From Hydractinia symbiolongicarpus (Eukaryota > Cnidaria > Hydrozoa > Anthoathecata > Hydractiniidae), in NCBI RefSeq assembly GCF_029227915.1, contig NC_079880.1:250001-314000 (forward strand): a DNA stretch of 64,000 nucleotides, read 5' to 3'. The notes under the pieces were generated by a model. The model was not told the origin of the DNA and made no database searches. It was given only the letters and a program-made list of their open reading frames with translations. The translations under genes were made by a program, and so were the position numbers. This document shows positions 15,001-23,760 of the stretch, piece after piece (the first letter of the stretch is position 1; the number at the start of each line of letters is the position of its first letter).

Positions 15001-17646
15001 TCCTAGCCGTTATCGGGCGCTGAAGAAAGAGCGACAGTTTCAAAAACTAAATTTCCTTGTCTTTTTAACAGTGTCAGTCCGTTTGAGTTACAACGGTTGG
15101 GTCACACATTCGTACCAACATGTATTTAGCGATATTTTTTTTGATATTACTAGGCTGCATCGCTTTTAACAATGAAACGATTGACTGTGGGACTTAATTG
15201 AACAAACTTTGGACTGTGACCTAATAAATGTGATAAATGAGAAAATTGAACTCCAAGAAATAAAATTCTTCTCAATTTGACATGATTGGCGGAACTCAGC
15301 GATTACACTGGGCGCTGTGGTAGCGCCTCATTTAAAAATTTAGATAAATAAGTCAATTTTTACTGTGAGACCAATCCTAGCCGTTATCGCGCGTTAAGAA
15401 ATAGCGACAGTTTCAAAAACTACATTTCATTGACTTTCTAACGGTATCAATCCACTTTAGTTACAACGGTTGCGTCACATATTCCGACTAACATGTATTT
15501 AGCGATATTTTTCTCATACTACTAAGTTGCATCGCTTTTAACAGTGTGAGGTATTAAATTGAACTGATTTTGGACTGTGACCTTATAAATGTTATAAGTG
15601 AGATAAGTAGACTCCAAGAAATAGCATTCTTCTTAATTTGAAATGATTGCCGAAACTCAGCGATTGCACTGGACGCTGTGGTAGCGCTTCAACTAAAAAT
15701 TAAGATAAAAAAGTCATTTTTTACTGCGGGACTAATCCTAGCCGTTATCGCGCGCTGAAGAAATAGCGACAGCGTCAAAAACTACATTTCACTGACTTGC
15801 AAACGGTGTTAGTCCGTTTGAGTTACACCGGTTCGGTCACATATTTGTACCAACATGTATTTTGCGATATTTGTTTTGATATTACTAGGTTGCATCGCTC
15901 TTAACAATGAAACGATTGACTGTGGGACTTAAATGAACAAACTTTGGATTGTGACCTAATAAATGTGTAAATGAGAAAGTTGGACTCCAAGAAATAACAT
16001 TCTTCTCAATTTGACATGATTGCCGGAACTCAGCGATTACACTGAGCGCTGTGATAGTGCTTCCTTTAAGAAGTTAGATAAATAAGTCATTCTTAACTGT
16101 GGGACCAATCCTAGCCGTTATCGCGCGCTGAAGAAATAGCGACAATTTCAAAAACTACATTTCATTGTCTTTCTAAGAGTATCAACCCGTTTGAGTTACA
16201 ACGGTTGAGTCACATATTCGTACCAACATGTATTTCGTGATATTTCTCCGGTACTACTAGGTTGTATGGCTTTTAACAGTGAAACGACTGACTGTGGGAC
16301 TTAATTGAACTGATTATGGACTGTGACCTTATAAATGTTAAAGTGAGACAATTGGACTCCAAGAAATAACATTCTTCCTAAATTGACATGATTGCCGAAA
16401 CTCAATGAATACACTGGGCGCTGTGGTAGCGCTTCAGTTAAGAATTAAGATAAGAAAAGTCATTTTTTTCTGAGGGACCAATCCTAGCCGTTATCGCGCG
16501 CTGAAGAATTAGCGACAGTTTCAAAAACTACATTTCATTGTCTTTCTAACAGTGTCAGTCCGTTTGAGTTACAACGGTTGGGTTACATGTTCGTACCAAC
16601 ATGTATTTAGCGATATTTTTTTGATATTACTATGTTGCATCGCTCTTAACAATGAAACGATTGACTGTGGGACTTAAATGAACAAACTTTGGACTGTGAC
16701 CTAATAAATGTGTAAATGAGAAAGTTGGACTCCAAGAAATAACATTCTTCTCAATTTGACATGATTGCCGGAACTCAGCGATTACACTGGGCGCTGTGAT
16801 AGTGCTTCCTTTAAGAAGTTAGGTAAATAAGTCATTCTTAACTGTGGGACCAATCCTAGCCGTTTTCGCGTGCTGAAGAAATAGCGACAGTTTCAAAAAC
16901 TACATTTCATTGACTTTCTAAGAGTATCAATCCGTTTGAGTTTCAACGGTTGAGTCACATATTCGTACCAACATGTATTTCGTGATATTTCTCCGGTACT
17001 ACTAGCTTGTATGGCTTTTAACAGTGAAACGATTGACTGTGGGACTTAATTGAACTGATTATGGACTGTGACCTTATAAATGTTAAAGTGAGACAATTGG
17101 ACTCCAAGAAATAACATTCTTCCTAATTTGACATGATTGCCGAAACTCAATGAATACACTGGGCGCTGTGGTAGCGCTTCAATTAAGAATTAAGATAAAA
17201 AAAGTCATATTTTTCTAAGGGACCAATCCTAGCCGTTATCGCGCGCTGAAGAATTAGCGACAGTTTCAAAAACTACATTTCATTGTCTTTCTAACAGTGT
17301 CAGTCCGTTTGAGTTACAACGGTTGGGTCACATATTCGTACCAAGATGTATTTAGCGATATTTTTTTGATATTACTAGGTTGCATCGCTCTTAACAATGA
17401 AACTATTGACTGTGGGACTTTATTGAACAAACTTTGGACTATGACCTAATAAATGTGATAAATGTGAAAATTGGGCTCCAAGAATTAACATTCTTCTCAA
17501 CTTGACATGATTGCCGAAACTCAGCGATTACACTGGGCGCTGTGGTAGCGCTTCATTTAAGACTTTAGATAAAGAAGTCATTCTTTACTCTGGGACCAAT
17601 CTTGGCCGTTATCGCGCGCTGAAGAAATATCGACAGTTTCAAAAAC
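1..17646. repeat. 372-bp tandem satellite array, left block
   Basis: About 47 head-to-tail diverged units, nearly all 361-375 bp long. Using the recurring TTCTTCT as unit start, successive starts fall at 1, 362, 735, 1107 and 1481. Recognisable landmarks in each unit are ACTCAGCGATTACACTGGGC, GCGCTGTGGTAGCGC, ACCAATCCTAGCCGTTATCG, GTCACATATTCGTACCAACA and GAAACGATTGACTGTGGGAC. No gene is supported: frames of 60-89 codons recur only because the unit recurs, and they are broken in sister units. The array stops abruptly after GTTTCAAAAAC at 17,646, at phase 156 of the unit that starts at 17,491. It is A/T-rich with a CpG-containing core. A centromeric or heterochromatic role is possible but not shown. 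Confidence 0.97.
10345..14826. repeat. Tandem duplication of a six-unit satellite block (2,235 bp)
   Basis: The block starting near 10,345 is repeated from about 12,580 with an exact offset of 2,235 bp, which is six satellite units. Private variants are shared at the same offset, for example the TGGTACCGCTACATTT variant and the TTGCACGCTGAAG variant. The two copies differ at only scattered positions, so the duplication is recent compared with unit-to-unit divergence. The second copy ends near 14,826, where TTAATTAAAC replaces TTAATTGAAC. Confidence 0.85.
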
Positions 17647-17647
17647 A

Positions 17648-17821
17648 TTGCTGCGTGGTTTTGATGTCATTCATGATAAATTGGTGCGGCATCATCACAA
17701 GCGTAACTTTTATGCAAAACTATGGAATGAGGTACTGCCAGTGGCGTGGCATCCGGATCGATATTGGAATTGGTGTTTAGATGAGGAAGAAAAGCGCGAG
17801 ATATCTAAATTATGGAAGTAA
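17648..17821 (+). pseudogene. 3' remnant of a left-truncated gene with a WHPxR/WCxDEEE motif
   Basis: Immediately after the satellite an open frame runs 57 codons to a TAA at 17,819-17,821. It has no start codon of its own. The C-terminal part reads AWHPDRYWNWCLDEEEK, a conspicuous Trp/His/Pro/Arg then Trp-Cys-Leu-Asp-Glu signature. From memory similar tails occur in proteins of large eukaryotic DNA viruses, but I cannot name the family. The upstream part of the gene is missing because satellite replaces it, which marks the left end of the island as truncated. Codons and composition match the island rather than the satellite. Confidence 0.55.
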
Positions 17822-17872
17822 TGTCAAGTATTTTGATCCTGGTTGAGGTTAAAAAAAATCTATATTAAAGAG

Positions 17873-18193
17873 ATGCCTTTCCTATCTGCAGAACAATTTG
17901 ACGCCTTGAAATCAGAACACGAGAGCATTATGAAGTGGCGTGATGTTCCCACTGGTATCATATTTAAAATTGAGTATGTTGAAGAGATCAAGACCAAAAA
18001 AGGTGATGCAACTGTCATCACATTGATCGATTGCGATGGTGAACGATTTCAAGCATGGGCAACGAGTGTACTGAGAGAAGCTTTGATAGGTCGAACAGGT
18101 CAGATGTTCATCAAATCACTGGGAAGGAAACAATCTACGAAGAATCCTGGTCAATTTTACTATGATTACGACCTTGTGGAAGTGGAAGACTAA
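17873..18193 (+). CDS. Small OB-fold-like protein, possible ssDNA-binding protein
   Basis: A 106-residue protein starting at the first ATG (MPFLSAEQFD). Ten upstream codons are open only from a TTG, so I do not use them. Residues about 25-75 (VPTGIIFKIEYVEEIKTKKG, then a GDATVITLIDCDGERF segment) have the beta-strand, charged-turn, beta-strand pattern of an OB fold, and an aromatic-rich YYDYDLVEVED tail closes the protein. A single-stranded DNA-binding role in element replication would fit but is inferred only from this pattern. The start is preceded by TATATTAAAGAG, the A/T motif seen before most genes here. It is followed 68 bp later by the SAP-like gene in the same direction. Confidence 0.7.
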   Translation: MPFLSAEQFDALKSEHESIMKWRDVPTGIIFKIEYVEEIKTKKGDATVITLIDCDGERFQAWATSVLREALIGRTGQMFIKSLGRKQSTKNPGQFYYDYDLVEVED

Positions 18194-18261
18194 AAAGTAA
18201 TCTTTTGTGGCTGTCTCCAGTCACAAAAATAACGAAAGCCTGGCGCTGTTCACATAAACAA

Positions 18262-18534
18262 ATGGACAAACTGCGACAAGAAGCTAAAGCCTTAGGTCTC
18301 AAAGGGTACTCTACGTTGAAGCGAATAGACCTTGTTGAAGCCATATGCAAAGTCAAGTATAAGGATGCGTCGACACAAACGGACGGACCGTACTGCCAGC
18401 CTTGTGCTAAAATTGCATGGGAGAAAAATCTTGAACAATATTTGAGGGATCTCGCTAAAAAACAGCGACGTATCGTACATGATAGCGACTTGCTCATAGA
18501 TCAAGATACGGGAGAAGTGATCGAAATTGTCTAG
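18262..18534 (+). CDS. Small SAP/Rho-N-like protein
   Basis: A 90-residue protein from the first ATG (MDKLRQEAKA). The open frame extends 19 codons upstream only to a TTG. Residues about 3-27 read as helix-turn-helix with ALGLKGYSTLKRIDLVEAI, the hallmark spacing of SAP or Rho N-terminal modules (leucines, G-x-S-x-x-K, D-L-V-E-A-I), which usually bind nucleic acid. A CQPC pair lies near the middle and a basic stretch (LAKKQRR) follows. The C-terminus is acidic. The stop codon TAG lies inside a 28-bp near-palindrome that separates this gene from the convergent gene at 18,577. Function in the element is unknown. Confidence 0.65.
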   Translation: MDKLRQEAKALGLKGYSTLKRIDLVEAICKVKYKDASTQTDGPYCQPCAKIAWEKNLEQYLRDLAKKQRRIVHDSDLLIDQDTGEVIEIV

Positions 18535-18556
18535 TATGTTGACCAACATATTAGAC
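18529..18556. terminator. Palindrome at convergent gene ends (13-bp arms, 2-nt loop)
   Basis: GTCTAGTATGTTG (18,529-18,541) pairs with CAACATATTAGAC (18,544-18,556), with one G-T pair and a two-base loop. The left arm includes the stop codon of the SAP-like gene, and the leftward gene ends 21 bp to the right. Its arms closely match those of the palindrome at 21,103. The position suggests a transcript 3' end or processing signal; this is inference. Confidence 0.6.
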
Positions 18557-18576
18557 CCTGTAAGCGGGTGGAGACT

Positions 18577-19242
18577 CTAATTAGCGCTGGCATACTGCGC
18601 AGATTGAAGTTTTTTCAAAATTTCATCTTTGGCTTCTTGCCTGCCTTGTGCCACCAACTCTGCGCGTTCATTCTCGTTGATGGATTTCACAGCTTTTCTC
18701 GTTCGTTGTCGGATCTGCTCCTTGAGTATCATGTAGCGCTGTTTTTCCTGCATGATCCATGTAAACTCGTAGTCTGAAATTGTACCATTTAGGATCGCTC
18801 TGGAAATCTTATCGTATACAGTGTCTAGCTTCGACTCTGCCAGGAGTTTGATGCATTCGTGCTTGTGCACCTTGTGCTCTAGTCGCTTCGAGGCATTCTT
18901 GAGACCTACTTGGTCCATGCCCACTGCAAGAGCCGCGGCTTCAAGACCAATTGCTATGGGGGCTCTGAATCCGGTTGCAAGCGTGGAAATACCTGCTGCG
19001 GAGGTGATGACAGTAACAGCAATCATGCCATGATCAGCATACCGAAGCCCCATCCCCCAAAGCTTTAACTTTTTGTATAGCTTTTCTCTCTCCTTGATCT
19101 CAGACCGCAGGTACTGTTCCACCTCTTCGATCTTTTTTAGTCTGTAGACCTGACTTTCTTGCTCCTGCGGAGCCGCCAGGCGATCAGGCTCCTGCTCAGG
19201 CGCACTTGGCGGCAAAGTTGGGTAAAGCTTCATATCTGCCAT
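18577..19242 (-). CDS. 221-aa accessory protein with hydrophobic core and flanking helices
   Basis: The protein starts MADMKLYPTLPPSAPEQEPD. It has a proline/acidic N-terminal linker (1-30), a charged helix (about 33-65, LKKIEEVEQYLRSEIKEREK), a hydrophobic, Gly/Ala-rich section (about 70-112) likely to enter a membrane, and a long charged C-terminal helix region. From memory, very similar uncharacterised proteins are common in cnidarian genomes. It probably has a virion or membrane role; no enzyme motif is visible. The linker encodes the DRLAA motif at 19,159-19,185. Its ATG directly abuts the stop codon of the upstream gene (TAA then ATG), so the two genes are probably co-transcribed leftward from the 19.9 kb promoter region. 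The frame is intact. Confidence 0.8.
   Translation of the reverse strand: MADMKLYPTLPPSAPEQEPDRLAAPQEQESQVYRLKKIEEVEQYLRSEIKEREKLYKKLKLWGMGLRYADHGMIAVTVITSAAGISTLATGFRAPIAIGLEAAALAVGMDQVGLKNASKRLEHKVHKHECIKLLAESKLDTVYDKISRAILNGTISDYEFTWIMQEKQRYMILKEQIRQRTRKAVKSINENERAELVAQGRQEAKDEILKKLQSAQYASAN
19159..19185 (+). repeat. Dispersed 27-bp motif, copy 1
   Basis: On the + strand this reads TTGCTCCTGCGG followed by AGCCGCCAGGCGATC. The leftward gene reads it as a DRLAAPQEQ peptide in its disordered N-terminal linker. The same motif recurs at 21,080, 21,873, 22,314 and 27,346, and partly at 27,297. Confidence 0.75.
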
Positions 19243-19914
19243 TTATTTTATGAGTAAATGCATCGTAATTCCGACGAACGAAACATTTTTTTTATGATGA
19301 TACTCGTCCGTCAGCATGAACTCCAGTCTGTCTGTTGAGCCTTTCAAAGGAAGGTAGATTGGAGTGTCAAAACTCCATGTAAGCATATCTCCCCATGCGT
19401 TTAACTCTTTGGTGGGAAGCAAAGCAAGAATTTTTGATTTCTTTCCATCCAGTAGGCAATCGTCTTCATCCAGCTGGGGGCAAACGAGTCTTAATCTTTG
19501 GTACACGTCAGTTTTGTAGTAGCTGTCATAGTCGCCTTTGGTAAAGTACTTTTTTGCAGGGTCGTAGGGTAGCCCCATAAGCTCCTGAAGTTTTCGATGG
19601 ATTACCACAGTATACCCGTCACTAACCCTAAGCCTACATAGTCCATTTTTCAGGACAAACAGCTTAATCTTGTCCTGTGCTTGACTGTTGACGATGGCCG
19701 CGATATCCTCGATCTTGTACAGGCTGTTCATTATTTCAATTCGGGTAACAGTCTGATCAGGTCCTACTTTGCGTATTGTAAAATCGTTGTTACTGTAAAG
19801 GTTCAGCCATACGGGCCTGATACTTATCGATTTCAGGGCAATTCTCGTGTCCTGCCCTAGGTAATCGTCAAAAATCGTAGGCTTCTCTATATACGTGACA
19901 TACAGCTGTCTCAT
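19243..19914 (-). CDS. 223-aa putative structural protein (possible minor capsid)
   Basis: Intact frame from ATG at 19,914 (MRQLYVTYIEKPTIFDDYLG) to a TAA that touches the next gene's ATG. No catalytic motif is visible. The sequence is rich in predicted beta strands, and the C-terminal third (TPIYLPLKGSTDRLEFMLTD, then VSFVGITMHLLIK) resembles the closing strands of jelly-roll capsid proteins, where a strand-turn pattern ends in a short hydrophobic strand. Maverick elements carry a penton-like minor capsid protein, so that role is plausible but unproven. The start codon lies in a 22-bp perfect palindrome shared with the divergent gene at 19,931, implying shared control. Confidence 0.75.
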   Translation of the reverse strand: MRQLYVTYIEKPTIFDDYLGQDTRIALKSISIRPVWLNLYSNNDFTIRKVGPDQTVTRIEIMNSLYKIEDIAAIVNSQAQDKIKLFVLKNGLCRLRVSDGYTVVIHRKLQELMGLPYDPAKKYFTKGDYDSYYKTDVYQRLRLVCPQLDEDDCLLDGKKSKILALLPTKELNAWGDMLTWSFDTPIYLPLKGSTDRLEFMLTDEYHHKKNVSFVGITMHLLIK

Positions 19915-19933
19915 GTTTCTTTAAAGAAACATG
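19912..19933. promoter_or_regulatory. Perfect 22-bp palindrome carrying two divergent start codons
   Basis: CATGTTTCTTT (19,912-19,922) is followed at once by its exact reverse complement (19,923-19,933). The outer ends supply the ATG of the leftward 223-aa gene (19,914-19,912) and of the rightward 392-aa gene (19,931-19,933). Only 16 bp separate the two initiation codons, so any promoter must lie within the palindrome or inside the neighbouring genes. Confidence 0.85.
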
Positions 19934-21109
19934 AATATTTATAGCTATAACCACAAGGCAAAATACAAGTCCAATAGAGGCGAATGGCCTCTCGGTGTAA
20001 TTAATCTAGAGCATCAAGACCTCTACGTTTCTACAGAATCACACATTCCCGGGACCTTCTCGATGTTCACGAAATACCCAATAAAAGTCCCAACTAACCT
20101 GTTGAACGACCCCGTAAGTGTAAATTGGACCGGTCAAGCCCTTGGATACTGGAATATACAAGTTAATTTCGCTTGTCATTGCGCTAGCACCGCCCTGGAT
20201 ATATCCGCCAAACACTTGAATAGCTCGGTACCCCTTATCAATAGTATCTTTAAATTCCACGTCTATTACCACATGCGTCGTATCCTAGCGAGAATGAAGG
20301 TACCCATGCCATACGATGACGGCTTTTCTCAATACGAGAACCCCTACTCTACATCTGGATATGCCCAGATTTGTCGTGAATATGGTGCCGACCCAAATGC
20401 CAAATACAAGTTTAAGGCTCTCATGTCCTCGCTCACAAATGGTAGATGGTGGCCGCAAGTAGATGGTGATTGGGCCAAGTTTATCATGCCTACGAGCCAA
20501 GGCCTGAAATCGGAAGGTCTGTCGAAGCTTAGCGAGAGTATTCGTGTTTACGTGATTTTACTACTAGGGTCCCAAGCTGATGCCAAGGCATCCCTTATAG
20601 GTTCGGATGCTGACAATTTTACAGCGAGACAGATACTACTACAGAAATTCGAAGCCATGGTACAACGTGAGGAGAACGTAGGCCACGATATCACCGAGTT
20701 TCAAAAGGTGCTTCAATATGCCAGGACCCCAGTGAATTTTGCCGTGATGCACCACGTGTACATGCTACCATCCGATATGAACCTGCGTATTGGTAAAATT
20801 GTGGGGTATAACAACAACATCTTGATCGCGCCGGCGAATGCGATGATTGGTATAAGGCTAGACCTAAACAACAAGCCCATTACCACACAGCCTCCGGGTT
20901 TAAAACGAGTCAGGTCACCTGGGCAAAAAATATCGAGGGGTGGTGCCACCCTAACCGGGGGGTCTGAAAAGATACCTCAGTCAGGTGTAGGAGATGGAAA
21001 GCCTCACGAGGACACCAAAGCCACCTTGGTTACTGCGCGAGTAGGTCTCATCTTAGCATATCTATGGCTTAAAAAATATGTGCTCATGCTGAGCCGCAAG
21101 GCGATCTAA
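19931..21109 (+). CDS. 392-aa conserved element protein with C-terminal membrane segment
   Basis: Intact frame MNIYSYNHKAKYKSNRGEWP to TAA. The first 290 residues look like a folded, Trp/Tyr-rich domain with the motifs RGEWPLGVINLE, NGRWWPQVDGDWAKF and VYMLPSDMNLRIGKIVGYNN. Residues about 315-365 are a Gly/Ser/Pro linker, and about 366-388 (LVTARVGLILAYLWLKKYV) form a likely transmembrane helix. I recall related uncharacterised proteins in cnidarian and sponge genomes but know no function. A membrane-anchored virion protein fits the architecture. Its last codons contain the 27-bp dispersed motif in antisense, and its stop lies inside the palindrome at 21,103. Confidence 0.8.
   Translation: MNIYSYNHKAKYKSNRGEWPLGVINLEHQDLYVSTESHIPGTFSMFTKYPIKVPTNLLNDPVSVNWTGQALGYWNIQVNFACHCASTALDISAKHLNSSVPLINSIFKFHVYYHMRRILARMKVPMPYDDGFSQYENPYSTSGYAQICREYGADPNAKYKFKALMSSLTNGRWWPQVDGDWAKFIMPTSQGLKSEGLSKLSESIRVYVILLLGSQADAKASLIGSDADNFTARQILLQKFEAMVQREENVGHDITEFQKVLQYARTPVNFAVMHHVYMLPSDMNLRIGKIVGYNNNILIAPANAMIGIRLDLNNKPITTQPPGLKRVRSPGQKISRGGATLTGGSEKIPQSGVGDGKPHEDTKATLVTARVGLILAYLWLKKYVLMLSRKAI
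21080..21106 (+). repeat. Dispersed 27-bp motif, copy 2 (antisense to its gene)
   Basis: GTGCTCATGCTG followed by AGCCGCAAGGCGATC matches copy 5 at 27,346 at 25 of 27 positions and has the same DNA orientation. Here the host gene runs rightward, so the motif encodes an unrelated peptide (VLMLSRKAI). This copy shows that the repeat is conserved as DNA. Confidence 0.75.
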
Positions 21110-21138
21110 TATGTTTTTTTTTGTCAACATACTAGATC
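21103..21138. terminator. Palindrome at convergent gene ends (13-bp arms)
   Basis: GATCTAATATGTT (21,103-21,115) pairs with AACATACTAGATC (21,126-21,138), one non-Watson-Crick pair, with a 10-nt T-rich loop. The left arm contains the TAA of the rightward gene; the final stop of the leftward gene lies at 21,141-21,143. Its arms share CTA-R-TATGTT with the palindrome at 18,529. Confidence 0.65.
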
Positions 21139-21872
21139 ATCTACGACTTCTTGCCTCTCTTATATGCCACAACAAAAGCAGCAGCAGCGGCAGCGAATGC
21201 CATGTATAGATGCTTGGCTACATATTCGACAACTTTTGCAGCCACTCTGAAAAAGAACGAGACAACCGTGCCAATAATCCCTGGTAGCGCCGCACCTGCC
21301 TTACCTGCTAGGTATTTCAAAAAAATACCAAGCCTTTCCGGCTGTTTTTATATAAAACCTTTTTTTCCAGCGGCACTTCCTCCTGCGCCTGTTGCGGAAC
21401 CTCCACCTGTAACTGCGAGTACGATAGTGGAAATCAGTAGACCAACAGCCGCCACGATGCTAGCTATAGTAACCCCCTGCTCCTTGAACAAGATTCTAAG
21501 CTTTTCAGCTAGAGATTTATCGTCTTCTGTGATTTTCATCAGTGTCTCCTTAATAGCTTTCAGTTGGCTCTGAGTATCCGAGGAAAGTAAACCGTGTGCT
21601 TCTCGTACTGCTTCCTTTTGATCTTGGAGTCGTTCTAGCTCTTCATTAGCCCTCGCGATATCCTCGTTCCAGATAGCTAGCTGCTCCTCGGATGCCCCAG
21701 GTGTACCCTTCTTCGTCTCAAGCCTTTTCACCTTGGCTTCTGCTTTAGCGATCTCGCTGTCGTAGAAAATCATCTTGTTTTTCAAGTGCTTTAGGTTACC
21801 CTTTAGCGTTTGAAGCTCGAGGTTGAGCCATCTTCTTTCCCGCTCTGTGAAGCTGGCGCCAAAAGGAGTCTC

Positions 21873-21899
21873 TTGCTCTTGCTGAGCCGGTAGGCGATC
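21873..21899 (+). repeat. Dispersed 27-bp motif, copy 3
   Basis: TTGCTCTTGCTG followed by AGCCGGTAGGCGATC, two mismatches in the second half against copies 1, 4 and 5. The leftward pseudogene reads it as DRLPAQQEQE ahead of its coiled coil. Confidence 0.75.
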
Positions 21900-22313
21900 G
21901 ATCAGGCTCTCCGTTTCATCAAGGACGTTCTCGAGCAGCGGCATCATTTCAATATCATCGGCCTTCTGTTCAACATGAACAATCTCGTTAAGGAGTTTCT
22001 GAGCCATCGCTCTACTACCTTTGTTTGGTGTAGTATAGTCGGTAAACCCCATGGCTCACAAGCGATAAGTACCTAACCTCCTCTTTATCTAGGCAACGCT
22101 CCTCAATTCACCATGCCTTTTCGTGATCTCTATACCATCGTAAAGAAGCTGGTTTCCTCGTGCCTCAAACTCATTGTAATATCTCGCGATTGGCTGCCCC
22201 AGCTCCTCACCAAGGTGTTCGTAAAGATCGTCGACCTTTGATTTTAATAGTTCTTCCCTCTGCCTTGTCGTGGTGTCTCGTGCTGAGCCGGATTGTTCCT
22301 AATCTTGCTGCTG

Positions 22314-22340
22314 ATGCTCTTGCAGAGCCGCCAGGCGATC
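22314..22340 (+). repeat. Dispersed 27-bp motif, copy 4
   Basis: ATGCTCTTGCAG followed by AGCCGCCAGGCGATC. It is read leftward as DRLAALQEH near the N-terminus of the pseudogene ending at 22,436. A partial echo, TGCTGAGCCGG, lies at 22,281-22,291. Confidence 0.75.
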
Positions 22341-22469
22341 TGGCGTTAAATTGGCATCAGGCCTACTGAAATCCTCGTCTGGAATGTTTTCCTCTGGCGT
22401 AAAGTCGTCTCCTTGGTATATTGGATTAACCGGCATTTATTTGAAACGTAAATCAGCTAATAATAAAGC

Positions 22470-23753
22470 ATGAGTAACATATTCGGAACTAAGCTCGATC
22501 CCTACGCGGAGATTAAAACAATGATGGCTATGAAAGGGAAGAAGCAGCGTGTAAAAGTAAGTCATGTCCCTAGTACGATTAATCAGAACGAGGACTTGTA
22601 TGTTGACATTCCCAACATGGGGCAGAACGATGTAATTTTTCCAGGCAGTATCAAACTACTTTTCGATCTGGAACTTACGGGAACAAACACGAAGCGCACT
22701 ATCGTCAGCAATATCGGCAAAGCCCTGGTGCAAAATCTTCGTATCACTTTGAATGGCAACGAGGTGCAAAATATTAGCGATTTCAGCACCCTGGCGGTCT
22801 ACCGGGATCTCTGGCTACCAAAATTTGATCGGGAAAACAACTTGATCCTAGAGGGGATCAATCCGAATGACGGTACAATCCGCGCCCTACAGGTAAAAGC
22901 GACTGATCATGTAGGCACGAACGAGGAAAAAGCGACCTTCGCAGCTTATGGCAGCACGTTTTGTGTTCCTCTAGGAAAAATGTTTGAATTGACACGAGAC
23001 TTGCCGTTCTACCAGCCAGGGCTACACGATAGGCTGCAATTCGTTATACATTTTACATCATATGGTGACGTTATCAAAGATGGTGGTACCCCAGCTGTTG
23101 GAAATACCGCAGCTAAACCACCAGATGCTGCCTACAAGATCACTGATATCGCATTAGAGTTTGACAAGGTTAATAACGAGGGTCTCGCGAGCGCTATGAT
23201 GTCAAGATACAGCCGTCTCGCCCTACCCTATGAAAGGGTACTTCGTAGCAAGGTTGTCACGATGAAAAAGGTTGACACAAGCTAAAATTTGCAAATTGAT
23301 ACGCCTGCAAAAAGTTTGAAAGGCGTTTTACTGCTCTTTGTAGACCCTGGAAAAGTGAAGGCTTACTCGGGTGCTAACGAGGTCTTCTACAACCCAAAGA
23401 TCGAAAAAATCTCGATCACTGTCGAGGGTGAGCCTAATGAGCTCTACACGCACGCGATGCTCCCGAAAGATCACCTCGAGCAGATCGTAAACTTACTCGG
23501 TAGCCACGATTCGGGGGTGACGATTGGGCAGTTCATGACTGAGCGTTATGCCCTGTTTGTTGATTTCCGAGCATCACCTGATCACAGTCTCCATGGTTCC
23601 GGAAGGCCGTTACAGAGATTGTCAGACGGTATAACATTGCATATGACAAAGAAAGCAGACGGAACAACGGGGGATATTAAATGCTACGTTTTCCTACTTC
23701 AAGATGCTCAGCTGAATATCTTAGATGGGCGTTTTCACAGTGTCGAATATTGA
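22470..23753 (+). pseudogene. Major capsid-like protein (probable double jelly roll), one internal stop
   Basis: The frame opens at ATG 22,470 (MSNIFGTKLDPYAE) and continues in frame to TGA at 23,751-23,753, 427 codons, interrupted once by TAA at 23,283-23,285. The N-terminal part carries NEDLYVDIPNMGQNDVIFPG, SIKLLFDLELTG, ALVQNLRITLNGNEVQNISD and STLAVYRDLWLP. Later parts include FYQPGLHDRLQFVIHF and, after the stop, SLKGVLLLFVDPGKVKA and KIEKISITVEGEP. These strand-rich repeated segments, the length and the position beside integrase and ATPase fit the hexon-like capsid protein of Mavericks. The family assignment is by pattern and memory; structure prediction would settle it. ATAATAAAGC precedes the start. 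Confidence 0.7.
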
Positions 23754-23760
23754 AATAAAG

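Larger units (their letters stand above)
21141..22436 (-). pseudogene. Coiled-coil/membrane accessory gene, one frame with four internal stops
   Basis: From ATG at 22,436 (MPVNPIYQGDD) a single frame of 432 codons reaches a TAG at 21,141-21,143. It is cut by TAG at 22,299-22,301, TAG at 22,089-22,091, TGA at 22,056-22,058 and TAA at 21,348-21,350. There is no frameshift, and sequence on both sides of each stop looks coding. In order: an acidic N-terminal linker with DRLAALQEH; a region with the motif LYEHLGEEL and RYYNEFEARGNQLLYDG; a heptad-like coiled coil (LKGNLKHLKNK to LERLQDQKEA); a hydrophobic helix (TIASIVAAVGLLISTIVLAV) with a Gly-rich tail; and an Ala-rich hydrophobic C-terminus (FAAAAAAFVVAYKRG). 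I recall similar full-length proteins in cnidarians. The longest open piece is 21,348-22,052. Function unknown; a virion membrane role is plausible. Confidence 0.75.

Noticed and set aside
1-17646. CRISPR-like or other spaced-repeat array
   Set aside because: Units of 372 bp are contiguous and homologous along their full length, with no variable spacers.
18135-18497. Leftward 120-codon frame over the SAP-like and OB-like genes
   Set aside because: Antisense shadow of two better supported rightward genes; no motif or start signal.
21151-21573. Rightward 140-codon frame
   Set aside because: Antisense to the Ala-rich, Gly-rich end of the coiled-coil gene; its low-complexity composition explains the openness.
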